Below, in pieces: positions 9,440 through 18,612 of a DNA stretch of 64,000 nt (position 1 is the stretch's first letter; each line of letters starts with the position of its first letter). The notes beneath the pieces are model-generated. The model saw only the letters and a program-made list of their open reading frames with translations. It was not told where the DNA came from and made no database searches. The DNA comes from Streptomyces sp. NBC_01317 (GTDB lineage Bacteria; Actinomycetota; Actinomycetes; Streptomycetales; Streptomycetaceae), in NCBI RefSeq assembly GCF_035961655.1, contig NZ_CP108393.1:3021501-3085500 (forward strand), read 5' to 3'. Both the position numbers and the translations under genes were made by a program.

Positions 9440-9522
9440 GACGCGTAACCACAACCGGACACCTTTGGCCGGAAAACATCGCACCGGACCAGCCTCCCCA
9501 GCCCACCAGGCTCCAGCGCCCC

Positions 9523-10209
9523 TCAGTGCCCGAGGTGCCTCCGGGACCGCCGGTGCAGATCGGTGATCCACTTGCCGCGCTTGGGCTTGGCCTCGACGTT
9601 CCCGAACACCGAATAGCCGTTCACGATGACCACCGGCGCGTCGGGATCGGCGGCCTCCAGCGTCAGGACCTCGAAGTTGCCGAAGACGCCGGTGCCGTTG
9701 CCGCGCAGGGAGATGTTCTCGGGGACGCGGACCTCGACATTGCCGAAAATGGACGTCGCGTTGATCACGGTTGTCCGCTGCCCGAAGAGCGCTTCCGTGA
9801 GATCGATCTCCACATTTCCGAAGAGCGCGAACGCGCGCGTGCTCCGGCCGATGCGCCAGCGGCCCTTCCGGGTCGAGCTGCTGAACACCGCGACGAGGCT
9901 CTCGGCGGGCGCCGTCGGGTCGTCGGGGCCGTAGCCGTACGCCCGGCCGCCCGGGACCGGGGAGCCGGCGGCGTCCCCGGTGCCGGCCCCTGCCACCGGC
10001 AAGTCCCGTACCAGCGGTTGCAGTTCACCCAGGGTCTTCGCGCGGTAGACGGCGTCGATCCGGTCGGAATGTTCCTCGGCGTCCAGACGGCCCTCCGCCA
10101 GGGCCTCCCGGAGGATGTCCGCGATCCGGTCTCGGTCGGCGTCGGAGGCCCGGATACCCGCGGGCTCCACCGGTGCGACCGGCTTCTGGGAGTGCTTTTC
10201 GAGGTCCAC
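9523..10209 (-). CDS. DUF1707 and LiaF-like C-terminal domain protein
   Basis: This 228-residue protein starts with a DUF1707 domain (GIRASDADRDRIADILREALAEGRLDAEEHSDRIDAVYRAKTLGEL, about residues 17-65). A linker and a beta-rich C-terminal domain follow, with repeated FGN motifs (ALFGNVEIDL, IFGNVEVRV, VFGNFEVL, VFGNVEAK) like the LiaF/cell-wall-active-antibiotic response family. No membrane segment is evident, so it may be cytoplasmic or membrane-associated. The start is a GTG; the open frame continues upstream as a shadow of the fumarase region. Its role is unknown; LiaF-like domains elsewhere modulate envelope stress signalling. Confidence 0.8.
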   Translation of the reverse strand: MDLEKHSQKPVAPVEPAGIRASDADRDRIADILREALAEGRLDAEEHSDRIDAVYRAKTLGELQPLVRDLPVAGAGTGDAAGSPVPGGRAYGYGPDDPTAPAESLVAVFSSSTRKGRWRIGRSTRAFALFGNVEIDLTEALFGQRTTVINATSIFGNVEVRVPENISLRGNGTGVFGNFEVLTLEAADPDAPVVIVNGYSVFGNVEAKPKRGKWITDLHRRSRRHLGH

Positions 10210-10465
10210 ACCCTCAGGGTAGCGAAACGCGATAGATCGCGACCAGAGGCAGTCCGCGGCGCGGACCACGAGACGGCGGCCGGGCGGCCCGCAAGCCGCC
10301 TCGCGATCCGGCCGACGAGCCGGCCCGCAAGCCGGCCCGCGAGGCGTTCGTGAAGCGGTTCGTGAGGCGCACCTCACCGGCACAGGGCCCGCCCGGCCGC
10401 CTACGCTGGGGAACGCGCGGCCAATGGAGGCCGCGCCACTGCCTGTCGAGTGAGGAATGGCCGTA

Positions 10466-12133
10466 ATGCCAGAGTTTGTGTACTCCGATCTGCTCCCCCT
10501 GGGAGAGGACACCACGCCGTACCGCCTGGTGACCGCCGAAGGTGTCTCCACCTTCGAGGCCGACGGGCGTACGTTCCTCACGGTCGAGCCGGAGGCGCTG
10601 CGCACCCTGGCCGCCGAGGCCATGCACGACATCTCGCACTACCTGCGCCCGGCCCATCTCGCCCAGCTGCGCCGGATCGTGGACGACCCCGAGGCCTCCT
10701 CGAACGACAAGTTCGTGGCGCTCGACCTGCTCAAGAACGCGAACATCGCGGCCGCCGGCGTCCTCCCCATGTGCCAGGACACCGGCACGGCGATCGTGAT
10801 GGGCAAGCGCGGCCAGCACGTCCTCACCCGGGGCGGTGACGAGGAGGCCCTGTCGCACGGCATCTACGACGCGTACACCAAGCTCAACCTCCGCTACTCG
10901 CAGATGGCTCCCCTCACCATGTGGGAGGAGAAGAACACCGGCTCGAACCTCCCCGCGCAGATCGAGCTGTACGCGACCGACGGCGGCGCGTACAAGTTCC
11001 TCTTCATGGCGAAGGGCGGCGGCTCCGCCAACAAGTCGTTCCTCTACCAGGAGACGAAGGCGGTCCTCAACGAGACCTCCATGATGAAGTTCCTGGAGGA
11101 GAAGATCCGTTCGCTGGGGACGGCCGCGTGCCCGCCGTACCACCTGGCGATCGTCGTCGGCGGTACGTCGGCGGAGTTCGCGCTCAAGACCGCGAAGTAC
11201 GCCTCCGCGCACTACCTGGACGAGCTGCCGGCCGAGGGTTCGCCCACGGGCCACGGCTTCCGGGACAAGGAGTTGGAGCAGAAGGTCTTCGAGCTGACCC
11301 AGCGGATCGGGATCGGCGCGCAGTTCGGCGGGAAGTACTTCTGCCACGACGTCCGGGTGGTACGGCTCCCCCGCCACGGCGCCTCGCTGCCGGTCGCGAT
11401 CGCCGTCTCCTGCTCGGCGGACCGCCAGGCCCTCGCGAAGATCACCGCCGAGGGCGTGTTCCTGGAGCAGCTGGAGACCGACCCGGCGCGCTTCCTCCCC
11501 GAGACGACCGACGAGCACCTGGACGAGGCGGGGGACGTCGTACGGATCGACCTCAACCGGCCGATGGACGACATCCTCGCCGAGCTGACCAAATACCCGG
11601 TCAAGACCCGGCTCTCGCTCACCGGACCGCTGGTCGTGGCGCGGGACATCGCGCACGCCAAGATCAAGGAGCGGCTGGACGCGGGCGAGGAGATGCCGCG
11701 GTACCTGAAGGACCACCCCGTCTACTACGCGGGCCCGGCGAAGACCCCCGAGGGGTACGCGTCCGGCTCCTTCGGCCCGACGACGGCCGGGCGGATGGAC
11801 AGTTACGTGGAGCAGTTCCAGGCGGCCGGCGGCTCGAAGGTCATGCTCGCGAAGGGCAACCGCTCGAAGCAGGTGACGGACGCGTGCGGCGCGCACGGCG
11901 GCTTCTACCTCGGCTCGATCGGCGGCCCGGCGGCGCGCCTCGCGCAGGACTGCATCAAGAAGGTCGAGGTGGTCGAGTACGAGGAGCTGGGCATGGAGGC
12001 CGTCTGGCGGATCGAGGTGGAGGACTTCCCGGCGTTCATCGTCGTGGACGACAAGGGGAACGACTTCTTCACCGAACCGGCCCCCGCGCCGACCTTCACC
12101 AGCATCCCGGTCCGCGGCCCCGGCCTGGCCTGA
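10466..12133 (+). CDS. Fumarate hydratase, class I (iron-sulfur type)
   Basis: This TCA-cycle enzyme interconverts fumarate and malate with a 4Fe-4S cluster. The 555-residue single-chain protein covers both halves of class I fumarase. The N-terminal part has [19 protein letters not shown] with a cluster cysteine, [24 protein letters not shown] and [20 protein letters not shown]. The C-terminal beta domain has [42 protein letters not shown] and GNRSKQV. ATG 10466 is preferred over ATG 10457 because GAGGA lies nine bases upstream of it. A class II fumarase gene follows 144 bp downstream; the two are unrelated in sequence and presumably differ in oxygen or iron dependence. Confidence 0.95.
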   Translation: MPEFVYSDLLPLGEDTTPYRLVTAEGVSTFEADGRTFLTVEPEALRTLAAEAMHDISHYLRPAHLAQLRRIVDDPEASSNDKFVALDLLKNANIAAAGVLPMCQDTGTAIVMGKRGQHVLTRGGDEEALSHGIYDAYTKLNLRYSQMAPLTMWEEKNTGSNLPAQIELYATDGGAYKFLFMAKGGGSANKSFLYQETKAVLNETSMMKFLEEKIRSLGTAACPPYHLAIVVGGTSAEFALKTAKYASAHYLDELPAEGSPTGHGFRDKELEQKVFELTQRIGIGAQFGGKYFCHDVRVVRLPRHGASLPVAIAVSCSADRQALAKITAEGVFLEQLETDPARFLPETTDEHLDEAGDVVRIDLNRPMDDILAELTKYPVKTRLSLTGPLVVARDIAHAKIKERLDAGEEMPRYLKDHPVYYAGPAKTPEGYASGSFGPTTAGRMDSYVEQFQAAGGSKVMLAKGNRSKQVTDACGAHGGFYLGSIGGPAARLAQDCIKKVEVVEYEELGMEAVWRIEVEDFPAFIVVDDKGNDFFTEPAPAPTFTSIPVRGPGLA

Positions 12134-12196
12134 CCCGTCGTACGCCTGGCCTGACCCGTACGCCTCACCCGTACGGGTCCCACCCCCTGCCCCACC

Positions 12197-12228
12197 CCAC
12201 CGGCGGCGCGCGGACGCGGCGCCGGTGG
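12197..12228. terminator. Hairpin after class I fumarase gene
   Basis: CCACCGGCG and CGCCGGTGG form a perfect 9-bp stem around a GC-rich loop, 64 bp after the fumarase stop and before fumC. No T-run follows, so it may be a weak terminator or mRNA-stabilising structure. Confidence 0.5.
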
Positions 12229-12235
12229 GAATACA

Positions 12236-12265
12236 CCTGTCGGGCAGCCGCTTCGCCCTGACAGG
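12236..12265 (+). promoter_or_regulatory. Hairpin overlapping the fumC ribosome-binding site
   Basis: CCTGTCGGGC pairs with GCCCTGACAGG with one bulge, and the right arm runs into the AGGAGGT ribosome-binding site of fumC. Folding would partly cover that site, so fumC translation could be modulated by structure. This is inferred by eye only. Confidence 0.35.
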
Positions 12266-12277
12266 AGGTCTTCACGC

Positions 12278-13723
12278 ATGAACGCACAAGACGCACGAGA
12301 CACACGGGACACACAGGACACACAAGGCCCGCACGACCCCGCCGAGTACCGCGTCGAGCACGACTCGATGGGTGAGGTACGGGTCCCCGCCCACGCCAAA
12401 TGGCGGGCCCAGACGCAGCGCGCCGTGGAGAACTTCCCCATCTCGGGCCAGCGCCTGGAGCCCGCCCACATCGCCGCCCTGGCCCGCATCAAGGCCGCCG
12501 CCGCCAAGGTGAACGCCGACCTCGGGGTGATCGGCAAGGACGTCGCCGACGCCATCCAGGACGCGGCGGCCGAGGTGGTCGGGGGCCGCTGGGACGAGCA
12601 CTTCCCGGTGGACGTCTTCCAGACCGGCTCCGGCACCTCCTCGAACATGAACATCAACGAGGTGCTGGCGACGCTCGCCACCGAGCGCCTGGGCCGCGCC
12701 GTACACCCGAACGACCACGTCAACGCCTCGCAGTCGTCCAACGACGTCTTCCCCTCCAGCATCCACATCGCCGCGACCGCCGCCGTCACGGGCGAGCTGA
12801 CCCCGGCCCTGGAGCACCTGGCCGCCTCCCTGGAGCGCAAGTCCGTCGAGTTCGCGACGGTCGTGAAGTCCGGCCGTACCCACCTGATGGACGCCACGCC
12901 CGTCACCCTCGGCCAGGAGTTCGGCGGCTACGCGGCCCAGATCCGCTACGCCGTGGAGCGCCTCGCCGCCTCGCTGCCGCGCCTGGCCGAGCTGCCGCTG
13001 GGCGGTACGGCGGTGGGCACCGGCATCAACACCCCGCCCGGCTTCTCCGCCGCCGTCATCGCCGAGGTCGCCCGCGCGACCGGGCTGCCGCTCACCGAGG
13101 CCCGCAACCACTTCGAGGCGCAGGGCGCGCGCGACGGACTGGTGGAGACCTCGGGCCAGCTCCGTACCCTCGCCGTCTCCCTCACCAAGATCGCCAACGA
13201 TCTGCGCTGGATGGCCTCGGGCCCTCGCACCGGACTCGCCGAGATCTCCCTCCCCGACCTCCAGCCCGGCTCCTCAATCATGCCCGGCAAGGTCAATCCG
13301 GTGATCCCCGAGGCCGTGCTGATGGTCGCGGCCCAGGTGACCGGGAACGACGCGACGGTCGCCGCCGCCGGCGCCGCCGGCAACTTCGAGCTGAACGTGA
13401 TGCTCCCGGTCATCGGCAAGAACCTCCTGGAGTCCGTACGGCTGCTCGCCCATGTGTCCGTCCTCCTGGCGGACCGTACGGTCGACGGCATCACGGCCCA
13501 CGTCGAGCGGGCGCGCGCGTACGCCGAGTCGTCCCCGTCCGTCGTCACCCCGCTGAACAAGTACATCGGGTACGAGGAGGCCGCGAAGGTCGTCAAGCGG
13601 TCCCTGGCTCAGCGCCGGACGATCCGTGAGGTCGTCCTGGACGGGGGGTACGTGGAGCGCGGGGACCTCACCCTGGAGCAGCTGGACGAGGCCCTGGACG
13701 TCCTGCGGATGACACGGCCGTGA
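12278..13723 (+). CDS. fumC: Fumarate hydratase, class II
   Basis: This iron-free, heat-stable fumarase of the aspartase/fumarase superfamily acts in the TCA cycle. The 481-residue protein contains [28 protein letters not shown], the helix with [26 protein letters not shown] and the catalytic loop signature [11 protein letters not shown]. Near the C-terminus lies [14 protein letters not shown]. The first 20 residues are a hydrophilic Asp/Thr/Gln repeat-like tail ([12 protein letters not shown]) not needed for catalysis. A consensus AGGAGGT site precedes the ATG. Having both classes of fumarase side by side gives redundancy across oxidative or iron-limited conditions (inference). Confidence 0.96.
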   Translation: MNAQDARDTRDTQDTQGPHDPAEYRVEHDSMGEVRVPAHAKWRAQTQRAVENFPISGQRLEPAHIAALARIKAAAAKVNADLGVIGKDVADAIQDAAAEVVGGRWDEHFPVDVFQTGSGTSSNMNINEVLATLATERLGRAVHPNDHVNASQSSNDVFPSSIHIAATAAVTGELTPALEHLAASLERKSVEFATVVKSGRTHLMDATPVTLGQEFGGYAAQIRYAVERLAASLPRLAELPLGGTAVGTGINTPPGFSAAVIAEVARATGLPLTEARNHFEAQGARDGLVETSGQLRTLAVSLTKIANDLRWMASGPRTGLAEISLPDLQPGSSIMPGKVNPVIPEAVLMVAAQVTGNDATVAAAGAAGNFELNVMLPVIGKNLLESVRLLAHVSVLLADRTVDGITAHVERARAYAESSPSVVTPLNKYIGYEEAAKVVKRSLAQRRTIREVVLDGGYVERGDLTLEQLDEALDVLRMTRP

Positions 13724-13772
13724 TCCGACAAGTACCCCGGCGGGCTGGGCGCGCTCCCACTAAGATCTGCGC

Positions 13773-14459
13773 ATGACAGACACGGCAGCGGCCGGGCCCT
13801 GGGCGCCCGGCACCCAGATCCTGTGGCGGTACCGGCAGAACGCCGGGGACCACGTCCACATCTGCCGCCCTGTCACGGTCGTCCAGGACACCGACGAACT
13901 GCTCGCGGCCTGGCTCGCGCCCGGTACGCCGTGCGTGAAGCCGGTCCTCGCCGACGGCACGCCCCTCCACCACGAGCCGCTGCCCACCCGCTACACCAAG
14001 CCGCGCACGGTGGTGCGCGACCAGTGGTACGGCATGGGGGTGCTCAAGCTGGCCCGCCCCGGGGACCCGTGGTCGGTGTGGCTGTGGTGGGAGCGGGGCT
14101 GGCGGTTCCAGAGCTGGTACGTGAACCTGGAGGAACCCCACACCCGCTGGGCCGGGGGCGTCGACTCCGAGGACCACTTTCTGGACATCGACGTCTATCC
14201 GGACCGTACGTGGCGCTGGCGCGACGAGGACGAGTTCGCCCAGGCCCAGCAGGACGGCCTGATGGACGCCCGCCAGGCGCTCCGGGTCCAGGAGGCCGGG
14301 CGGGCGGCGCTGGAGGTGATCGGCGCCTGGGGCGCGCCGTTCAGGGACGGCTGGGAGAAGTGGCGGCCCGACCCGGCGTGGCAGGTGCCCGAGCTGCCCG
14401 CGGACTGGGACCGGGCGCCCTCGGGGACGCGGCGGGTCAACTCCAGGACCACGGCGTGA
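13773..14459 (+). CDS. DUF402 family protein, possible nucleoside phosphatase
   Basis: This 228-residue cytoplasmic protein has a DUF402 core: WLWWERGWRFQSWYVNLEEPHTRWAGGVDSEDHFLDIDVYPDRTWRWRDEDEF at about residues 100-155. Characterised relatives such as FomD and the nucleoside di/triphosphate phosphatases use this fold, with the aspartate and glutamate residues binding metal. The substrate here is not known. No strong ribosome-binding site precedes the ATG at 13773. It follows fumC by 49 bp and may be read through from it. Confidence 0.8.
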   Translation: MTDTAAAGPWAPGTQILWRYRQNAGDHVHICRPVTVVQDTDELLAAWLAPGTPCVKPVLADGTPLHHEPLPTRYTKPRTVVRDQWYGMGVLKLARPGDPWSVWLWWERGWRFQSWYVNLEEPHTRWAGGVDSEDHFLDIDVYPDRTWRWRDEDEFAQAQQDGLMDARQALRVQEAGRAALEVIGAWGAPFRDGWEKWRPDPAWQVPELPADWDRAPSGTRRVNSRTTA

Positions 14460-14648
14460 CCCTCGTGAGGGCGAATCCACGACCCCGGCGAACGTCCCGT
14501 GAGGGCGAATTCCGGCCCGATTCCGGTACTGGATCCCGCTCTTCCGGATCCGGGCTCATGAGACTCTTGCTACGACCACAGGCTTCAAACGTAGGATCGT
14601 CCTCCGCAAGGCCGCACCGGCTCAACGGTTCCGCGGAGCGCGCGACCT

Positions 14649-14702
14649 GACCGCACATCATCACGACCGCACTTCACGACGAGCACGACCGCACATCACT
14701 AC
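14649..14702. repeat. Short direct repeats before the phosphatase unit
   Basis: GACCGCACATCA occurs twice and GACCGCACTTCA once within about 50 bp, just upstream of the ribosome-binding site of the small ORF at 14717. The rest of the gap after the DUF402 gene (14460-14648) shows only a duplicated GTGAGGGCGAAT and no gene. Confidence 0.5.
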
Positions 14703-14716
14703 GAGGGGGTGGAGCC

Positions 14717-14851
14717 ATGTGTGTCGGGCATCGCTCCGTCCGGTCGTACGCGCACGAACCGCCAGCCGATCCACGAAGATCGACCGGACAGGACCCAGTC
14801 GAAGCGATCGCATCGCACCACCGGCCCGGACGGACGGAATCCCACGCGTGA
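14717..14851 (+). CDS. Small ORF translationally coupled to the phosphatase gene
   Basis: A 44-residue frame starts at an ATG with a strong ribosome-binding site (GAGGGGGTGGAG, six or fewer bases away). It reads MCVGHRSVRSYAHEPPADPR and ends HHRPGRTESHA. Its TGA overlaps the GTG start of the next gene as GTGA, the classic arrangement for coupled translation. The product is hydrophilic, has one cysteine and three histidines near the ends, and matches no family I know. It could be a leader peptide that sets the expression of the downstream regulator, or a real small protein. The next gene has no good ribosome-binding site of its own, which supports the coupling. Confidence 0.5.
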   Translation: MCVGHRSVRSYAHEPPADPRRSTGQDPVEAIASHHRPGRTESHA

Positions 14852-16761
14852 CGGAGCATCCCACCTCCCACGAAGGCCGGCAGCCCCTGGTTGCCCGGCC
14901 GCAGGAACGCGCGCGGCCGCGGCAGGAGGCGGCGGGAACCGCCGCCGTGCCGGGCCCCGCACTGCCCACCACGGCGTCGCTCGACCCCACGGGGACGGCG
15001 CGGCGCGAGGGCGACCGGCTGCGCTTCGTGGGAGCGGCCACCCGCAGGATCGCCCGCGGCATAGACCTGGACGAGATCGTCCTCGGCCTGTGCCGGGCGA
15101 CCGTGCCCACGTTCTCCGACGCGATACTCGTCTATCTGCGTGATCCGCTGCCCGTCGGCGACGAGCGGCCGATCGCGCCGTTCGTCCTGCGGCTGCGCCG
15201 CACGGACCGGCTGCGGCTCACGGACGGCCGGGTCGACTCCGAGGGGACGTTCCTCGGCGGATTCCCGGTCCAGATCGCCGAGGGCGACCTGCTGCCGGTC
15301 CTGGACCCGCAGTCCGACGTCATGCCGGCGGCGGAGCTGTGCGAGGTGCTCTCCGGCGGCGCGCTCTCCGAGGTGCTGCGCGGGGTGCGGCCGGTCTTCG
15401 GCGACTCCGCGGCGGCCAGGGCCGCGCTGCCCGAGCTGCTGGGCGCCGACCGGACCGTACCGACCGGGCACCGCGCGATCCTCGCGCCGCTGCGCGGGCG
15501 GCGGCGGGTCATCGGCGCCGCCGTCTTCCTGCGCAGACCGGACCGGGCGGCCTTCGAGCCGAACGATCTGCTGGTCGCCGCGCAGCTGGCCACGCACACG
15601 GCGCTGGGCATCGACAAGGCGGTGCTGTACGGGCGCGAGGCCTACATCGCCGACGAGCTCCAGCGCACGATGCTCCCGGAGAACCTGCCGCAGCCGACCG
15701 GGGTGCGGCTCGCCTCCCGCTATCTGCCGGCCGCCGAGACGGCCAGGGTGGGCGGTGACTGGTACGACGCCATCCCGCTGCCCGGCAGCCGGGTGGCGCT
15801 GGTCGTCGGTGACGTCATGGGCCACTCCATGACCTCCGCCGCGATCATGGGCCAGCTGCGGACGACGGCGCAGACCCTCGCGGGTCTCGACCTGCCGCCG
15901 CAGGAGGTGCTGCACCACCTGGACGAGCAGGCGCAGCGCCTCGGCACGGACCGGATGGCGACCTGCCTGTACGCGGTGTACGACCCCGTCTCGCACCGGA
16001 TCACGATCGCCAACGCCGGCCACCCGCCGCCCATACTGCTGCACCTGGGCGGCCGGGCGGAGGTCCTGCGGGTACCGCCGGGAGCGCCGATCGGGGTCGG
16101 CGGGGTCGACTTCGAGGCCGTCGAGCTGGACGCGCCGGCCGGTGCGACCCTCCTCCTCTACACGGACGGGCTCGTGGAGTCCCGGCTGCGGGACGTCTGG
16201 ACCGGTATCGAGCAGCTGCGGGAGCGGCTGGCCGCGACCGCCCAGCTGACCGGACCCGACCACGCGCCGCCGCTGGAGGCCCTCTGCGACGACGTGCTCG
16301 ACGTGCTGGGCCCGGGTGACCGGGACGACGACATCGCGCTGCTCGCGGCCCGTTTCGACGGGATCGCGCCGAGCGACGTCGCGTACTGGTTCCTGGAGCC
16401 GGAGGACGCGGCCCCGGGCCGGGCGCGGCGGCTCGCCCGGCGGGCGCTGGCCCGCTGGGACCTGGAGGAGCTGAGCGACTCGGTCGAGCTGCTGATCAGC
16501 GAGGTCGTGACCAACGCGGTGCGGTACGCGGAGAGACCGGTGACGCTGCGGTTGCTCCGTACGGACGTGTTGCGCTGCGAGGTCGGGGACGACTCGCCGC
16601 AGCTGCCCCGGCAGCGGCGGGCCCGCGACACCGACGAGGGCGGCCGGGGCCTGTTCCTGGTCAACCGCCTGGCGCGGCGCTGGGGTGCGACCCGGTTGTC
16701 GACCGGCAAAGTGGTGTGGTTCGAGATCGCCACGGGTCCCACCGAACCCGCCGGGTCGTGA
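14848..16761 (+). CDS. GAF, SpoIIE/PP2C phosphatase and anti-sigma-like ATPase regulator
   Basis: This 637-residue cytoplasmic regulator is of the actinomycete partner-switching type. After a variable N-terminus, a GAF-like sensor domain covers about residues 60-260 (FVGAATRRIARGIDLDEIVLGLCRATVP to LATHTALGIDKAVLYGRE). A PP2C/SpoIIE phosphatase domain follows, with RVGGDWYDAIPLPGSRVALVVGDVMGHS, NAGHPPPILL, LLLYTDGLVESR and GDRDDDIALLAAR supplying the metal-binding aspartates. A HATPase_c domain ends the protein (SVELLISEVVTNAVRYAERPV, DEGGRGLFLVNRLARRWG). Such proteins dephosphorylate anti-sigma-factor antagonists and may phosphorylate them too. GTG 14848 is chosen for the GTGA overlap with the small ORF; the open frame continues upstream. 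Confidence 0.9.
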   Translation: MTEHPTSHEGRQPLVARPQERARPRQEAAGTAAVPGPALPTTASLDPTGTARREGDRLRFVGAATRRIARGIDLDEIVLGLCRATVPTFSDAILVYLRDPLPVGDERPIAPFVLRLRRTDRLRLTDGRVDSEGTFLGGFPVQIAEGDLLPVLDPQSDVMPAAELCEVLSGGALSEVLRGVRPVFGDSAAARAALPELLGADRTVPTGHRAILAPLRGRRRVIGAAVFLRRPDRAAFEPNDLLVAAQLATHTALGIDKAVLYGREAYIADELQRTMLPENLPQPTGVRLASRYLPAAETARVGGDWYDAIPLPGSRVALVVGDVMGHSMTSAAIMGQLRTTAQTLAGLDLPPQEVLHHLDEQAQRLGTDRMATCLYAVYDPVSHRITIANAGHPPPILLHLGGRAEVLRVPPGAPIGVGGVDFEAVELDAPAGATLLLYTDGLVESRLRDVWTGIEQLRERLAATAQLTGPDHAPPLEALCDDVLDVLGPGDRDDDIALLAARFDGIAPSDVAYWFLEPEDAAPGRARRLARRALARWDLEELSDSVELLISEVVTNAVRYAERPVTLRLLRTDVLRCEVGDDSPQLPRQRRARDTDEGGRGLFLVNRLARRWGATRLSTGKVVWFEIATGPTEPAGS

Positions 16762-17040
16762 GGCCGGGTCGGTAAAGGCGATCCATCGATAAAGGCGATC
16801 TATCGGGCGAGGGCGGAGGAAGAGAAGTCCGGGCGGGCAATAGGGGACAAATGTTGCCGACGGGGTGTCGCGGAGGTTCACTGGGGCAGGCGGCCGATGT
16901 GACCGCTGCCACGTCCCAGGGAGTGTCCGCGAAGTGGGGTCGTCCGCCCGCAGGGCGGGGCTCGCAAGCAAGACACCACTTCGCGGACACTCCCTGGGTC
17001 ACCCCGGCCCCCCGGGCCCTCTATCAACGGGAGGACGCTC
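16762..17040. other. katA leader region
   Basis: No gene is seen here. TAAAGGCGATCYATCG occurs twice in tandem (16773 and 16790, 17-bp period), followed by the long inverted repeat at 16915-16998 and a GGGAGGA ribosome-binding site at about 17029. Confidence 0.6.
16915..16998. repeat. Perfect 23-bp inverted repeat in the katA leader
   Basis: The arms 16915-16937 and 16976-16998 are perfect reverse complements with the shared core GTGTCCGCGAAGTGG. The 38-base loop carries its own small hairpin (CGCCC/GGGCG). It ends 42 bp before the katA start. It may be a transcription attenuator, a terminator of the upstream gene, or an old mobile-element end pair; no T-run follows. Confidence 0.8.
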
Positions 17041-18504
17041 GTGTCCGAGTCATCCCCTCAGACTCCTTTCACGACCAACAACGTCGGCATCCCGGTGGAG
17101 AGCGACGAGCACTCGCTCACCATCGGCTCCGACGGCCCGATCCTGATGCAGGACCACTACCTGATCGAGAAGATGGCCCAGTTCAACCGTGAACGGGTCC
17201 CCGAGCGGGTGGTCCACGCCAAGGGTGCGGGCGCGTACGGCTTCTTCGAAGTGACGAACGACGTCAGCCAGTTCACCAAGGCGGACATGTTCCAGCCGGG
17301 GAAGCGGACGGAGATGCTCGCCCGCTTCTCGACGGTCGCCGGTGAGCTGGGCTCGCCCGACACCTGGCGCGACCCGCGCGGTTTCGCGCTGAAGTTCTAC
17401 ACGGAGCACGGCAACTACGACATGGTCGGCAACAACACGCCGGTCTTCTTCGTCCGTGACCCCATCAAGTTCCAGGACTTCATCCACTCGCAGAAGCGCC
17501 ACCCGGCCACCGGGCTGCGCAACAACGACATGCAGTGGGACTTCTGGACCCTCTCCCCCGAGTCGGCCCACATGGTCACCTGGCTGATGGGCGACCGGGG
17601 CATCCCCAAGTCGTTCCGCCACATGAACGGGTACGGCTCGCACACGTACATGTGGGTCAACGGCGCGGGTGAGCGCTTCTGGGTGAAGTACCACTTCAAG
17701 ACCGACCAGGGCATCGACTACCTGACGCAGGCCGACGCCGACCGGATGGCGGGCTCCGACGGTGACCACCACCGCCGCGACCTGTACGAGTCGATCCAGT
17801 CGGGCGACGCGCCCACCTGGAGCCTCAAGGTCCAGATCATGCCGTTCGACGACGCGGCCGACTACCGCTTCAACCCGTTCGACCTGACCAAGGTGTGGCC
17901 GCACGGCGACTACCCCCTGATCGACGTCGGCCGGATGACGCTCGACAGGAACCCGGACAATTTCTTCGTCCACATCGAGCAGGCCGCCTTCGAGCCGTCG
18001 AACCTGGTGCCGGGCATCGGCCCGTCCCCGGACAAGATGCTGCTCGGCCGGCTCTTCTCGTACCCGGACACGCACCGGTACCGGATCGGCCCGAACTACA
18101 CGCAGCTGCCGCCCAACCGGTCGCACGCGCCGGTGCACTCGTACTCCAAGGACGGCCCGATGCGGTACGAGGCGTCGGACGCGGCCATGCCGTACGCGCC
18201 GAACTCGTACGGCGGCCCCGCGGCCGACCCCGCGCAGTTCGGCGGTCCGGCGGGCTGGGCCTCGGCGGGTGACATGGTGCGCGAGGCGTACAAGCTGCAC
18301 AGCGAGGACGACGACTGGGGCCAGGCGGGCACCCAGGTCCGTCAGGTGCTGGACGACGCGCAGCGCGACCGGCTGGTGTCGAACGTGTCGGGGCACCTGG
18401 CGCAGGGCGTGTCCCGGCCGGTCCTGGACCGGGCGCTCCAGTACTGGCGCAACATCGACAAGAACATCGGCGACCGGATCGCCCACCAGGTCAACGGCGG
18501 CTGA
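17041..18504 (+). CDS. katA: Monofunctional heme catalase
   Basis: This is a cytoplasmic heme catalase (487 residues, small-subunit clade) that decomposes hydrogen peroxide. The catalytic histidine is at about residue 59 ([17 protein letters not shown]) and the distal asparagine at about 132 ([11 protein letters not shown]). The heme-ligating tyrosine is at about 341 ([21 protein letters not shown]). Conserved NADPH/heme contacts such as [11 protein letters not shown] and [15 protein letters not shown] are intact. The GTG start has a GGGAGGA site. No catR-type Fur regulator lies next to it; control may act through the large inverted repeat in the leader. A bidirectional terminator follows. 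Confidence 0.95.
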   Translation: MSESSPQTPFTTNNVGIPVESDEHSLTIGSDGPILMQDHYLIEKMAQFNRERVPERVVHAKGAGAYGFFEVTNDVSQFTKADMFQPGKRTEMLARFSTVAGELGSPDTWRDPRGFALKFYTEHGNYDMVGNNTPVFFVRDPIKFQDFIHSQKRHPATGLRNNDMQWDFWTLSPESAHMVTWLMGDRGIPKSFRHMNGYGSHTYMWVNGAGERFWVKYHFKTDQGIDYLTQADADRMAGSDGDHHRRDLYESIQSGDAPTWSLKVQIMPFDDAADYRFNPFDLTKVWPHGDYPLIDVGRMTLDRNPDNFFVHIEQAAFEPSNLVPGIGPSPDKMLLGRLFSYPDTHRYRIGPNYTQLPPNRSHAPVHSYSKDGPMRYEASDAAMPYAPNSYGGPAADPAQFGGPAGWASAGDMVREAYKLHSEDDDWGQAGTQVRQVLDDAQRDRLVSNVSGHLAQGVSRPVLDRALQYWRNIDKNIGDRIAHQVNGG

Positions 18505-18523
18505 CAGGCCGCATGCGGTACGG

Positions 18524-18563
18524 CGCGTGCGGGGCGGGCCCTCTGTGGCCCGCCCCGCACGCG
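18524..18563. terminator. Bidirectional terminator, katA/PBP
   Basis: CGCGTGCGGGGCGGGCC pairs perfectly with GGCCCGCCCCGCACGCG across a short loop. It lies between the convergent catalase and penicillin-binding protein genes. Confidence 0.85.
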
Positions 18564-18612
18564 TGTGCCCGCATGCGTGCGGGCTTCGCTGGTACGGCGT
18601 CCGGTCGCCGCT

